NCBI GenBank assembly: GCA_963797115.1
Contig: CAWCOH010000003.1
Coordinates: 157,243 to 221,242 of the forward strand
From: AP-15 sp963797115
GTDB taxonomy: Bacteria; Pseudomonadota; Alphaproteobacteria; ATCC43930; CGMCC-115725
DNA length: 64,000 bases
Direction of reading: 5' to 3'
The translations under genes and the position numbers were made by a program. The notes below the pieces were generated by a model. The model saw only the letters and a program-made list of their open reading frames with translations. It was not told the DNA's origin and searched no databases. Below are positions 55,704-63,838 of this stretch, piece by piece (the stretch's first letter is position 1; each line of letters opens with the position of its first letter).

Positions 55704-56342
55704 ATGTCCCATAGAACTCCGGCTATAGCACTCGCATTTGTGGCGGGCACCACCCTGGCGGCAGCGGCACTCGCGCAGTCGGCGCCGGCGCCCGACAATG
55801 GCGATCCGCTTACCAGGTCACGGCAACTACCGCAGTATACCGATTCCGGCGACCTGAAGCTGCCGACGAATTGGCGTCAATGGATTTTTGTCGGCGAGCC
55901 ATTGACCCCTAACGCGCTCAATGATGGCCGCGCCAATTTTCCTGAATATCACAATGTCTACATCGAGCCGGGATCGTATGCGATCTATAAGAAAACAGGC
56001 GTGTTTCCTGAGGGAACAATCTTTGTCAAGGAACTGCAGCTCACTCTACCCGCAGAAAATCCGGACGGTTCGCGGACAGAGCCTTCGGGGAGGGGTTTTT
56101 TCCCCGGCGCTTTCAACGGCGCCGATGTGACCGTCAAGGATACCAAACGCTTTGCCGAATCAGACGGCTGGGGATACTTCAATTTCAATCATCACGAGCC
56201 AAAGGCTCTAACGGCCAAGGTGAGGGCGAAATCGGAATGTGCATTTTGTCATATCGCCAGCGCCAAGCGCGACGACGTCTGGACTCAGTTCTACCGCATA
56301 CTGGACGAGGTCCCCGCTCCCCCAGGTGGCAAAGGGGGATGA
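55704..56342 (+). CDS. Cytochrome P460-family protein A2
   Basis: Its 212 residues are the same as P460-A1, including signal peptide, TIFVKELQL (Lys109) and the CAFCH haem motif (179-183). Translation start ATG follows GAGAGGAAGTT. First gene of module 2. Identity at DNA level with 40155-40793 implies very recent duplication or gene conversion, since neighbouring genes of the two modules differ more. Confidence 0.9.
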   Translation: MSHRTPAIALAFVAGTTLAAAALAQSAPAPDNGDPLTRSRQLPQYTDSGDLKLPTNWRQWIFVGEPLTPNALNDGRANFPEYHNVYIEPGSYAIYKKTGVFPEGTIFVKELQLTLPAENPDGSRTEPSGRGFFPGAFNGADVTVKDTKRFAESDGWGYFNFNHHEPKALTAKVRAKSECAFCHIASAKRDDVWTQFYRILDEVPAPPGGKGG

Positions 56343-56388
56343 ACCCGATATTGACGGAATCGTCGATCCGATCTGAAGGGATTAGAGA

Positions 56389-56537
56389 ATGCACTCCACT
56401 CGCGGTGGCGTGGTCTACGTGGTAACGAATGACTCAGTTCCCAATGGCAATGCGGTTCTGCCTTATCTAAACGATGGCGCCGCAAACCTGTCGCCGTGCC
56501 GGGTTCGCCGTTCAAGACCAACGGCACCGGATACACA
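56389..56537 (+). pseudogene. Propeller remnant, 5' fragment
   Basis: ATG 56389 gives MHSTRGGVVYVVTNDSVPNG and the same frameshifted continuation as at 40108; it stops at a deletion of roughly 330 bp that removed the rest. The remaining frame runs into P460-B2 out of frame. Confidence 0.7.
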
Positions 56538-56560
56538 ACTAAGCCTTCGGAGCGATCGCC

Positions 56561-57142
56561 ATGATGGACAGGAAAATTATCACAGCCGTAGGCTTGTTGT
56601 CATTGCTGGCGATTTCACTGGCTGCATATGGGCAGACGGGCATAACAGCGGCGGCCAATGACCCGAAAACCGAAGCGTTAGTCGACGCGAACGGCAATTT
56701 GCGCGTACCCGCAGACTATCGCGCCGTTTACCAGTTTTTGGGGAGTTGGGCGGTAGCGGCCGATCAAGGTAAAGGTTCGAAGGAGACCCATGTCGTTTAT
56801 GCCTCGCCGGACACGATCGCTGCATATCGCAAAGATGGGCGTTTCCCGGATGGCTCCGTGCTGGTGAAAGAGGTGTTTGAGGCGACTACCGCCGCGATGA
56901 CCACAGGCACCGTGAGCCATGCGCAAAAATTGAAAGGCTGGTTCGTGATGGTGAAGGATAGCAAGAACAGCCATCCTGGCAACAGGTTGTGGGGCAACGG
57001 TTGGGGCTGGTCCTGGTTCGATGCTGACAACCCCGTCAAGACTACTTCGAAGGACTTTCGTACTGATTGCCTGGGTTGCCACATCCCAGCCAAGGCGACG
57101 GATTGGATCTATGTCTCCGGCTATCCCGGATTGAAAAAATAG
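56561..57142 (+). CDS. Cytochrome P460-family protein B2
   Basis: 193 residues with a signal peptide, VLVKEVFE (Lys103), WFVMVKDSK, GNRLWGNGWGWSWF and CLGCH (170-174). Ends are almost identical to B1, while residues 70-115 differ at about 17 positions (for example KDGRFPDGS against RDGHFPHGT). Predicted periplasmic NO/hydroxylamine-type haem protein. Followed by the exported protein gene after 58 bp. Confidence 0.88.
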   Translation: MMDRKIITAVGLLSLLAISLAAYGQTGITAAANDPKTEALVDANGNLRVPADYRAVYQFLGSWAVAADQGKGSKETHVVYASPDTIAAYRKDGRFPDGSVLVKEVFEATTAAMTTGTVSHAQKLKGWFVMVKDSKNSHPGNRLWGNGWGWSWFDADNPVKTTSKDFRTDCLGCHIPAKATDWIYVSGYPGLKK

Positions 57143-57200
57143 GTGCGAAATCTCCAAAAATTCGGGCCGATCGTCGATGAGGGCCCCGCAAGGAGCGGTC

Positions 57201-58277
57201 ATGAAATCAAGTAAACTTCTTGGAAGATACGTTTGCAGGCTGGTGATGGCCCTTTCGGTGTCCTTTCTCCTGATGGAGGCGAGTTCGGCGGCAAACATCA
57301 CGAAGCTGTTCCTCACGTCAGGCCAAGTCGATCTTGCAAGAGAGGTGGTAAGATTGCCGCTTCATCGCGGTCGCCTTTCCTCCGGAGAGACTGTTTGGTT
57401 CGTTCTCACCGACGTAAGCGATTTCGACACTTCCAGGAAGATGGGCCTTACATGGGCGCCGAGCCTCAGTAAGGCAAAAGACCTCGCGAGTACGCGCACT
57501 GCGGAAATGGATGAGTCCAACAACTTCACCTTCAAATTGGGGCGGGTTGATTTCTCACCGGTTCAAACGTTGACGGCAGCAAAGGCGCCAAACTTCTTCC
57601 CGCCTAAGTTGGCGAGAGCCGGGTCCGTCGGGGATGCGCATTACAGCCCGTTGGTTCGGATGGCAAACCGTAATGACATTGTTTTCAACGCTCCCATGAT
57701 CGCGTTCAACGTCGGACCAGAGAAAATCTCGTTCTGCGGCGGCAATCCCGATTACTCGGTTGTGACCAACTCGGTGGCAAACATCTGCCCTGACAATGGC
57801 ACCGTCGACTTGAAGCTGCGCTTCGGATTTGCGGACGGCAAGCACTTGCGGTACCTCAGCTTCGACGCCAACTCCGAGGAATCAGCAACGCTCGAGGCAT
57901 CGACCTTTGCGCCTGCCGAAAGCGACATCCTCCAAAGCGGCGCGACGGAGATCATCTACACGATCGTAAATGGCAGGACAGGCCGGACCGACCCTGAGCG
58001 CCAAGGGCTCAACAGCGCGCTCAGTGGCGAAGGCCCTTCACTCGACATCCTTGCGCAGTTCAAGGAGATCAGTGCGGGATATTCACCGATGTGGGATGTT
58101 CAGCTCGCCGATTGGACCAAAGAGGCTATCGAAAAGAATCAACGAAAACTTATTACCGACGGTGAGGACGTTACAGCCAAGAGCGAAACAGGCTTGTTGG
58201 TAAGCCCAGGCGGAGGGCCGGTTAGGACGACCGAAATTCTGGTGAATTGTCCGGTCGTGGGTTTCACCAACGAGTAA
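57201..58277 (+). CDS. Exported protein of unknown function, P460-module member 2
   Basis: A 358-residue protein about 98% identical to 37910-38986, with the same signal peptide, paired Cys (SFCGGN, NICPDN) and ILVNCPVVGF end. ATG 57201 follows AAGGAGCGGTC. Conservation of this uncharacterised gene next to P460-B in both modules argues that it works with the P460 proteins, perhaps as partner or assembly factor (inference). Confidence 0.75.
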   Translation: MKSSKLLGRYVCRLVMALSVSFLLMEASSAANITKLFLTSGQVDLAREVVRLPLHRGRLSSGETVWFVLTDVSDFDTSRKMGLTWAPSLSKAKDLASTRTAEMDESNNFTFKLGRVDFSPVQTLTAAKAPNFFPPKLARAGSVGDAHYSPLVRMANRNDIVFNAPMIAFNVGPEKISFCGGNPDYSVVTNSVANICPDNGTVDLKLRFGFADGKHLRYLSFDANSEESATLEASTFAPAESDILQSGATEIIYTIVNGRTGRTDPERQGLNSALSGEGPSLDILAQFKEISAGYSPMWDVQLADWTKEAIEKNQRKLITDGEDVTAKSETGLLVSPGGGPVRTTEILVNCPVVGFTNE

Positions 58278-58416
58278 TTGCTCGCCTCAGAAAACAATCT
58301 TGGGGCGAGTCATGCCGACAATGGAACCCCTCCCAACCGCGACGGCCGCTCTGCCGAACTTTGGGGCGACGCGACCGCTTCGGGGATCTGAGACCTTACC
58401 GAAGGAAGAGGTAACT

Positions 58417-59673
58417 ATGACACTGCGCGACCATTTTCATTCGTTCCTCGACAGTGTGCGTCAGGAGGACCGATACCGCATCTTTACCGACCTCGAGCGG
58501 CATGCCGACCGCCCACCCTACGCCACCTGGCGCGGCGGGGGAATCGCGCGCGAGGTCGTCGTCTGGTGCTCGAACGATTATCTCGGGATGGGACGCCACC
58601 CTGCTGTCGTCAATGCGATGCTTGAGACCGCGTTGCGGACTGGCGCCGGCGCTGGAGGGACCCGCAATATCTCCGGCAATAGCCATGCGGTCGTGATGCT
58701 TGAGGCAGAGCTCGCCGACTTGCACGACAAGGAAGCCGCACTCGTGTTCTCTTCCGGCTACGTGTCCAATGAGGCCGGGCTCGGCACCATCGGTCGATTG
58801 CTGCCAAATTGCCTTATTTTGTCGGATGAGAAGAATCACGCTTCGATGATCGCCGGGATCCGGGCTAGCGGCGCCGAGAAGCGGATCTTGCGGCACAACG
58901 ATCTCGGCCATCTCACAGAACTGCTGCAGGGAACCGAGTACCGCCGTCCGAAGGTCATTGCCTTTAAGTCGCTTTATTCTATGGATGGTGATATCGCGCC
59001 GATTGGGCGCATCTGCGATTTGGCGACAAAATTCGGGGCGCTGACCTATCTCGACGAAGTGCATGCCGTCGGTCTCTACGGCCTGCGCGGCGCTGGCATT
59101 GCCGAGCGCGACGGCGTCATGGACCGCGTCGATGTCATCGAAGGGACACTGGCCAAGGGCTTCGGCGTCGTGGGTGGTTATATCGCGGCCGATACGGTGA
59201 TCTGTGACGCGATCCGTTCAGCTGCGCCAAGCTTTATTTTCACAACCGCGATGCCGCCGGCTGTCGCCGCCGCCGCGGCACAAAGCGTCACGCACCTGAA
59301 GAGATCGGTCGCGGAACGGGTCGCCCATCGATTGCGGGTTGAGAACACGCGCCGCGCATTGCGCGAAGCCGGTATTCCGATGATGTCATCCCAATCGCAT
59401 ATCATTCCTGTCCCGGTTGGCGATCCCGCCCTGTGCCGAGAGGCCTCAACGCTCCTCTTGGAGAGGTATGGCATTTACATCCAGCCGATCAACTATCCGA
59501 CCGTACCGCGGGGCACCGAGCGGCTTCGCATCACGCCCACACCCTTCCATAATGACCGGCTGGTCGAGGACCTGGCGAATGCATTGCGGGAGGTTTGGGA
59601 CAGGGTGGGGCTGTCAAGAGCAAAGGGAGCGGCTCCACTATCGATGATAACTCGCTTGAGACCCGCCGCTTGA
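58417..59673 (+). CDS. hemA: 5-aminolevulinate synthase 2
   Basis: A 418-residue paralogue of hemA1 with all motifs: WCSNDYLGMGRHP, GAGAGGTRNISGNSH, TYLDEVHAVGLYG and the PLP Lys in GTLAKGFGVVGGY. ATG 58417 (MTLRDHFHSF) follows GGAAGAGGTAACT; the open frame upstream (from 58300) has no homology. The cytochrome c gene present before hemA1 is missing here. Confidence 0.95.
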   Translation: MTLRDHFHSFLDSVRQEDRYRIFTDLERHADRPPYATWRGGGIAREVVVWCSNDYLGMGRHPAVVNAMLETALRTGAGAGGTRNISGNSHAVVMLEAELADLHDKEAALVFSSGYVSNEAGLGTIGRLLPNCLILSDEKNHASMIAGIRASGAEKRILRHNDLGHLTELLQGTEYRRPKVIAFKSLYSMDGDIAPIGRICDLATKFGALTYLDEVHAVGLYGLRGAGIAERDGVMDRVDVIEGTLAKGFGVVGGYIAADTVICDAIRSAAPSFIFTTAMPPAVAAAAAQSVTHLKRSVAERVAHRLRVENTRRALREAGIPMMSSQSHIIPVPVGDPALCREASTLLLERYGIYIQPINYPTVPRGTERLRITPTPFHNDRLVEDLANALREVWDRVGLSRAKGAAPLSMITRLRPAA

Positions 59674-60039
59674 CACAAGCTTGAGGTTGCCCGCCGCAAA
59701 AATGGTGACAGAGACCAGAAGACGATTGTGGTCCCGGTTTTCCGGTGGCAATAGCTGCAGCCAAGCGGAGTTTCGGTCTGACTGGTAAACGACACGTTCA
59801 GACGCGAAAACAGTACCAAACGCCGGTGGCAGGAAACGGACCCCCGTCTCGTATTCCCAAAGCGGACCCGTTCATCCAGGCAAAGTCATTGACCAGATTA
59901 CCCCTGCCGGTTGATTTGATCGAGGACGCCCGGGAAAAATCACCATGGGTGGGAAGATGTTTTTCCACGGCCGAGTCGGGTCGACAGTGCCTGTAACCGC
60001 GTGACATTGTTGGTTACCAGAGCAAAGGCGGTCTGAAAT
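59674..60039. other. No gene recognised between hemA2 and hemC2
   Basis: No ORF, regulatory element or RNA recognised. Confidence 0.5.
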
Positions 60040-60975
60040 ATGCGCGTCCTCCCTCACCCTCTCCGCATCGGTACCCGCGGCAGCCCGATGGCCCTGCGCC
60101 AGACCGCTCTCGTCGCTGGCGCCCTGGCCGCAGCCCACCCCGCTCTCGCTGCGCCGGGGACAATCGAGATCGTCACCATCCGCACAACTGGCGACCGGAT
60201 ACAGGACCGCCTGCTCGGAGAAATCGGTGGCAAGGGCCTGTTCGCCAAGGAGATAGAAGAGGCGCTCGTCGTGGGCAGTATCGATCTGGCGGTGCACTCG
60301 CTGAAGGATCTAGAGACCTGGCTCCCCGACGGCATTGCAATCGCCTGCGTACTGCAGCGTGACGATCCCCGCGATGCACTGTTGTCGGTGCAGCGGACGA
60401 GCCTTGCTTCCCTGCCCACGGGCGCGCGAGTCGGCACTGCTTCGTTACGGCGCCGAGCTCAGCTGTTGCGCCGCCGTCCGGACCTTGTGATCGTGCCGAT
60501 CCGTGGGAATGCGAACACTCGGTTACGTAAGCTCGACGCGGGCGAGGTTGATGCGCTGGTGTTGGCGCTGTGCGGCCTCGAGCGCCTCGGCGCAGGCGAT
60601 CGCGCTGTTGAGATCCTGTCCCGCGACCTCATGCTGCCGGCCGTCGGGCAAGGCGTCCTCGCCGTCGAATGTCGCGCCGGAGACGAGATTGCGCATCGGT
60701 TAATGGAGCCGCTTCACGACGCCATAACCGCGGCCTGTATCAGTGCCGAGCGCGCCATGCTAGCCGCCCTAAGCGGCTCTTGCCGCAGTTCGATCGCCGG
60801 GCTCGCCGAGTTCGACGGCAGCCGGCTTATGCTTGAAGGCCTGCTGCTGAAACCGGATGGCAGCGACGTGATCCGGGGCCGGTGTGAGGGTGGCATCGAC
60901 GACGCGGCGGCACTTGGAACCGAGTTGGGCAGAGAGTTGCGGCGCCAGGCGCGCCTCGGTTTCGGGCTATGCTAA
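60040..60975 (+). CDS. hemC: Hydroxymethylbilane synthase 2
   Basis: A 311-residue HemC with RIGTRGSPMALRQT, the catalytic Asp in VHSLKDLETWLP (closer to consensus than copy 1), GTASLRRRAQLLRRRPDL and the cofactor Cys in SGSCRSSIAG, where the usual Thr-Pro is Ser-Ser. In module 2 hemA and hemC run in the same direction, whereas in module 1 they converge. Confidence 0.94.
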   Translation: MRVLPHPLRIGTRGSPMALRQTALVAGALAAAHPALAAPGTIEIVTIRTTGDRIQDRLLGEIGGKGLFAKEIEEALVVGSIDLAVHSLKDLETWLPDGIAIACVLQRDDPRDALLSVQRTSLASLPTGARVGTASLRRRAQLLRRRPDLVIVPIRGNANTRLRKLDAGEVDALVLALCGLERLGAGDRAVEILSRDLMLPAVGQGVLAVECRAGDEIAHRLMEPLHDAITAACISAERAMLAALSGSCRSSIAGLAEFDGSRLMLEGLLLKPDGSDVIRGRCEGGIDDAAALGTELGRELRRQARLGFGLC

Positions 60976-61098
60976 CGGCTCCAAGCCGGCATCTTGCCAG
61001 GCCGGCGCCGTGCAACCGGGGTCGCGCAAACACCTCAACTCGACAGACCCCTGAATACTGCGCGATCGGCCGAGTCAGCATGAATATTATGTTAGATA

Positions 61099-61638
61099 AT
61101 GGGTTTGCATAGCACGTCCTCCCGCTACGGCGTCGGCGCCCAGGTCTTCCATTGGCTGACCGTCGTCCTGGTCCTCGCCGCCTATGTACTGAGCAAGGGC
61201 GACGGCTATTCGCTCTATTCCGCCGCCGCGGACGGGATTCGCAGGATTCATGAGACGCTTGGGATGCTCGTCTTCATTGTCGTCGTGCTGCGGTTGCTAT
61301 GGCGGCTGATCGACAGAACGCCCGCGACAGAGACGATGCCGGGATGGATGGCTGCGGCCGCAAACCTCGTCCAGTTCGCGCTTTATGCGCTCCTCATCGC
61401 GATTCCAGCAACGGCAGTGCTCGGCACCTGGCTCGAGGGCCTTCCCGTCACCTTTCCCGGATTCGACATCGCCCCCCAGATCGCGCAGGCGCATGGACTG
61501 GGGCAGCTGATAATCGTAGTCCATACCACCCTTGGCAACGTCATCCTCTGGGTTGCCGGCGTGCACGCCGCCGCGGCTCTCTTCCACCACTTCTATCTGC
61601 GCGACGGGGTCTTTAAGTCGATGGTTCCGGGCGGATAA
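61099..61638 (+). CDS. Cytochrome b561
   Basis: A 179-residue, four-span dihaem membrane protein: GVGAQVFHWLTVVLVLAAY (His17-type ligand), RRIHETLGMLVFIVVVLRLL, QIAQAHGLGQLIIVVHTTLG and LWVAGVHAAAALFHHFYLRD. It passes electrons between the quinol pool and periplasmic partners. Located between hemC2 and ccmC2, a plausible electron route for the periplasmic haem proteins. No copy in module 1. Confidence 0.92.
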   Translation: MGLHSTSSRYGVGAQVFHWLTVVLVLAAYVLSKGDGYSLYSAAADGIRRIHETLGMLVFIVVVLRLLWRLIDRTPATETMPGWMAAAANLVQFALYALLIAIPATAVLGTWLEGLPVTFPGFDIAPQIAQAHGLGQLIIVVHTTLGNVILWVAGVHAAAALFHHFYLRDGVFKSMVPGG

Positions 61639-62139
61639 TCATTTATTTTGAGGAGGAAAAAGCAACAAAATTCCTGTGGTGCCGCGCAACTATTTCTTTT
61701 TAGAAGCGCGGTTTTGCCCGTGTCTGTGCGCGGTGTTATTCTGGCGGCGTCGGGACGAGGGGCGGTTTATGCTGTTCGACGGCCTGCGGCGCGTCGAACA
61801 AGGGGCGGATGTTGGTCTCGGTTGAAAATCGACGGCAGCCCGGTTTTTTCGGGCCGTGGTAAGGGGAACCACGGGGGGGCAAGGAGAGAGCGCACAGCTA
61901 TCCCCTCCCCTATACCGCCCAGGCGTCTGCTATGCCGACCCGTTTTTTGATCCGATCAAAGCGGGATTATGTAGTCAACGATAGCGGCTTACCATTTCGG
62001 GGCAGCCGCCGGGTCGCGGGGCCAATAGATCGGTAGTGTATTCAAAATACCAGCCGGAGCTGTTGCGGGCGATCTTTGGTCGTCACATCATCACATTATC
62101 GCTATAGCGGCGAAGGTTTCCGAAGCGGCAGGGCTATGT
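61639..62139. other. No gene recognised
   Basis: CCCGGTTTTTTCGGG near 61840 could be a weak hairpin; otherwise no feature found. Confidence 0.4.
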
Positions 62140-62213
62140 CGCAAACGTATCGGCACGATAACCGAGGGGCATTTCACTACAGACCGTCCGCTCCATAGAT
62201 CTGCGTTGTCGGC
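62140..62213 (+). promoter_or_regulatory. LysR-type promoter element, copy 9 (towards ccmC2)
   Basis: GTATCGGCACGATAACC (62147-62163), GGCATTTCACTACAG, spacer, CTCCATAGATCTGCG (to about 62213). About 170 bp before the ccmC2 start. Confidence 0.75.
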
Positions 62214-62369
62214 AATGTCTGAAGTGCGAGCGCAACGAATGTACTCCGACGAAACATGCCAGACGGGGCGACCTTGGCCTGGCTGTCGATTGCCGCTGGG
62301 CTGCGGGCGCGTCGCCATTGACGGAAGCGTTTGCCTGACACTGGATCATAATTGCGAGGAAGCGAAACC

Positions 62370-63164
62370 GTGATCATACGCTATACCAGCCCCGCGCGGT
62401 TCATGCGCATCGGCAGCGCAGTTCTGCCTTGGTGCGCCTGGGGGAGCATCGCGGTCATCGCGGTCGGGCTGTATCTGGCGCTGATCACGGCGCCGCCCGA
62501 TTATCAGCAGGGCAACTCCGCCCGCATCATGTATGTCCATGTCCCGGCGGCCTGGATGGCGCTCAACATCTATTTGTTTGTCGCCGCGGCAAGCGGCGTC
62601 GCCCTGGTCTGGCGCCATCCCTTGGCTGAAATCGCCGCCCGCTCCGCGGCTCCGATTGGCGCCGCCTTCACTTTTGTCTGCCTCGCCACCGGCTCATTGT
62701 GGGGCCGGCCGATGTGGGGCACCTGGTGGGTGTGGGACGCGCGCCTGACTTCGGTTCTGGTGCTGTTCTTTCTCTATCTGGGCTACATCGCGCTAGTGAA
62801 CGCGTTCGATGATCCGGCGCGTGGCGGGCGGGCGGGGTCGGTGCTGGCCATGGTCGGCGTCGTCAACCTGCCGATCATCAAATTTTCGGTCGATTGGTGG
62901 AATACGTTGCACCAGCCGGCAACTGTGCTGCGACTCGGCAAGCCGACAATCGTCGCCTCAATGCTGGTGCCGCTGTTGGTCATGGCGCTGGGCTTCATGC
63001 TGCTGTTCCTGGCCTTGCTTATCATGCGCATGGGCACCGAACTCAACGAACGCAAGTCGCGGGCATTGCGCTTCAGCAGCGTGCGCGCGCGTGTCCCGGC
63101 GCGGTCGCGGTCAGAGGGGCCTGGCGCCGGCGGACTCGGCGGGGTTGCGGTGACAGAGCCATGA
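62370..63164 (+). CDS. ccmC: CcmC haem exporter membrane subunit, copy 2
   Basis: A 264-residue, six-span protein with MYVHVPAAWMALN and the WWD segment SLWGRPMWGTWWVWDARLTS. GTG 62370 (VIIRYTSPARFM) aligns with the ATG of copy 1 and follows GAGGAAGC; upstream in-frame ATG 62352 is possible. The C-terminal 25 residues differ from copy 1. First gene of ccm operon 2. Confidence 0.94.
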   Translation: MIIRYTSPARFMRIGSAVLPWCAWGSIAVIAVGLYLALITAPPDYQQGNSARIMYVHVPAAWMALNIYLFVAAASGVALVWRHPLAEIAARSAAPIGAAFTFVCLATGSLWGRPMWGTWWVWDARLTSVLVLFFLYLGYIALVNAFDDPARGGRAGSVLAMVGVVNLPIIKFSVDWWNTLHQPATVLRLGKPTIVASMLVPLLVMALGFMLLFLALLIMRMGTELNERKSRALRFSSVRARVPARSRSEGPGAGGLGGVAVTEP

Positions 63165-63192
63165 TGAATGCACGATCGGCATTTATTTCGCG

Positions 63193-63336
63193 ATGGGGGG
63201 TTACGGCGTGTATGTGTGGCCTGCTTATGCATTGACCGCGACGGTGCTCGGCGGCTTTGCCCTCTTTTCCTGGCATCGTCGTCGCGACAGTGCACGCAGT
63301 CTCGACAGGCTGCAGCAACAGGGCCACCGGCGATGA
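63193..63336 (+). CDS. ccmD: CcmD, copy 2 (start uncertain)
   Basis: The frame holds the family core (MGGYGVYVWPAYALTATVLG, then LDRLQQQGHRR). The ATG ATG used in copy 1 is out of frame here because of a 2-bp difference, so ATG 63193 would give 47 residues, losing about 10 from the N terminus. Either a shorter but working CcmD or a frameshifted one. The stop overlaps the ccmE2 start. Confidence 0.7.
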   Translation: MGGYGVYVWPAYALTATVLGGFALFSWHRRRDSARSLDRLQQQGHRR

Positions 63337-63821
63337 CCCGCAAGCAGCAGCGGCTTGGCTTGCTGGCGCTCTGCATGATTGTGCTGACCGGCGCCACCAC
63401 ACTGGTGCTGACCGCGTTCAGTGACAATCTCGTCTTTTTTTACAGCCCGAGCGATCTGAAGACCCGCGTAACTTCGCCGGACCGGCGAGTGCGGATCGGC
63501 GGTCTGGTGGAGGATCGCAGCGTCCAACGAGGTGCCGACAAGCGCGTAGCCTTTCGTGTCACTGACGGCAAGACCGACGTCGCTGTCATCTATCACGGAA
63601 TAGTCCCAGATCTGTTCCGCGAAGGCCAGGGCGTCGTAGCGGAGGGTAGGTTGAAGCCGAACGGAGTATTCGAGGCCTCGACCATTCTCGCCAAACATGA
63701 CGAGCGATACATGCCGCGCGAAGTCGTTGAGGCGCTGAAAAAGAGCGGACATTGGCAGAAGGGAGCCGCGACCGAAGCCGCCGCTCCCTTAAGAGCTGTT
63801 GCTCCCGCCGTTAGCCGTTAG
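63333..63821 (+). CDS. ccmE: CcmE haem chaperone, copy 2
   Basis: A 162-residue protein; N-terminal span, VRIGGLVEDRSVQRG, VIYHGIVPDLFREGQGVVA and the haem His in LAKHDERYMP (about residue 122). Start ATG overlaps the ccmD stop, as in copy 1. Confidence 0.94.
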   Translation: MTRKQQRLGLLALCMIVLTGATTLVLTAFSDNLVFFYSPSDLKTRVTSPDRRVRIGGLVEDRSVQRGADKRVAFRVTDGKTDVAVIYHGIVPDLFREGQGVVAEGRLKPNGVFEASTILAKHDERYMPREVVEALKKSGHWQKGAATEAAAPLRAVAPAVSR

Positions 63822-63838
63822 ACGCTCGGAGCAGCGGG

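Larger units (their letters stand above)
55428..56537. repeat. Inverted duplication, right copy (partner 39960-41072)
   Basis: Covers promoter element 8, P460-A2 and the first ~150 bp of the propeller remnant. The right end falls at the deletion joint inside the propeller (ACACAAC), beyond which homology to module 1 resumes at P460-B but with lower identity. Confidence 0.85.

Noticed and set aside
61800..61870. Rho-independent terminator after cytochrome b561
   Set aside because: The stem is only four pairs with the T-run in the loop rather than after the stem; not convincing.
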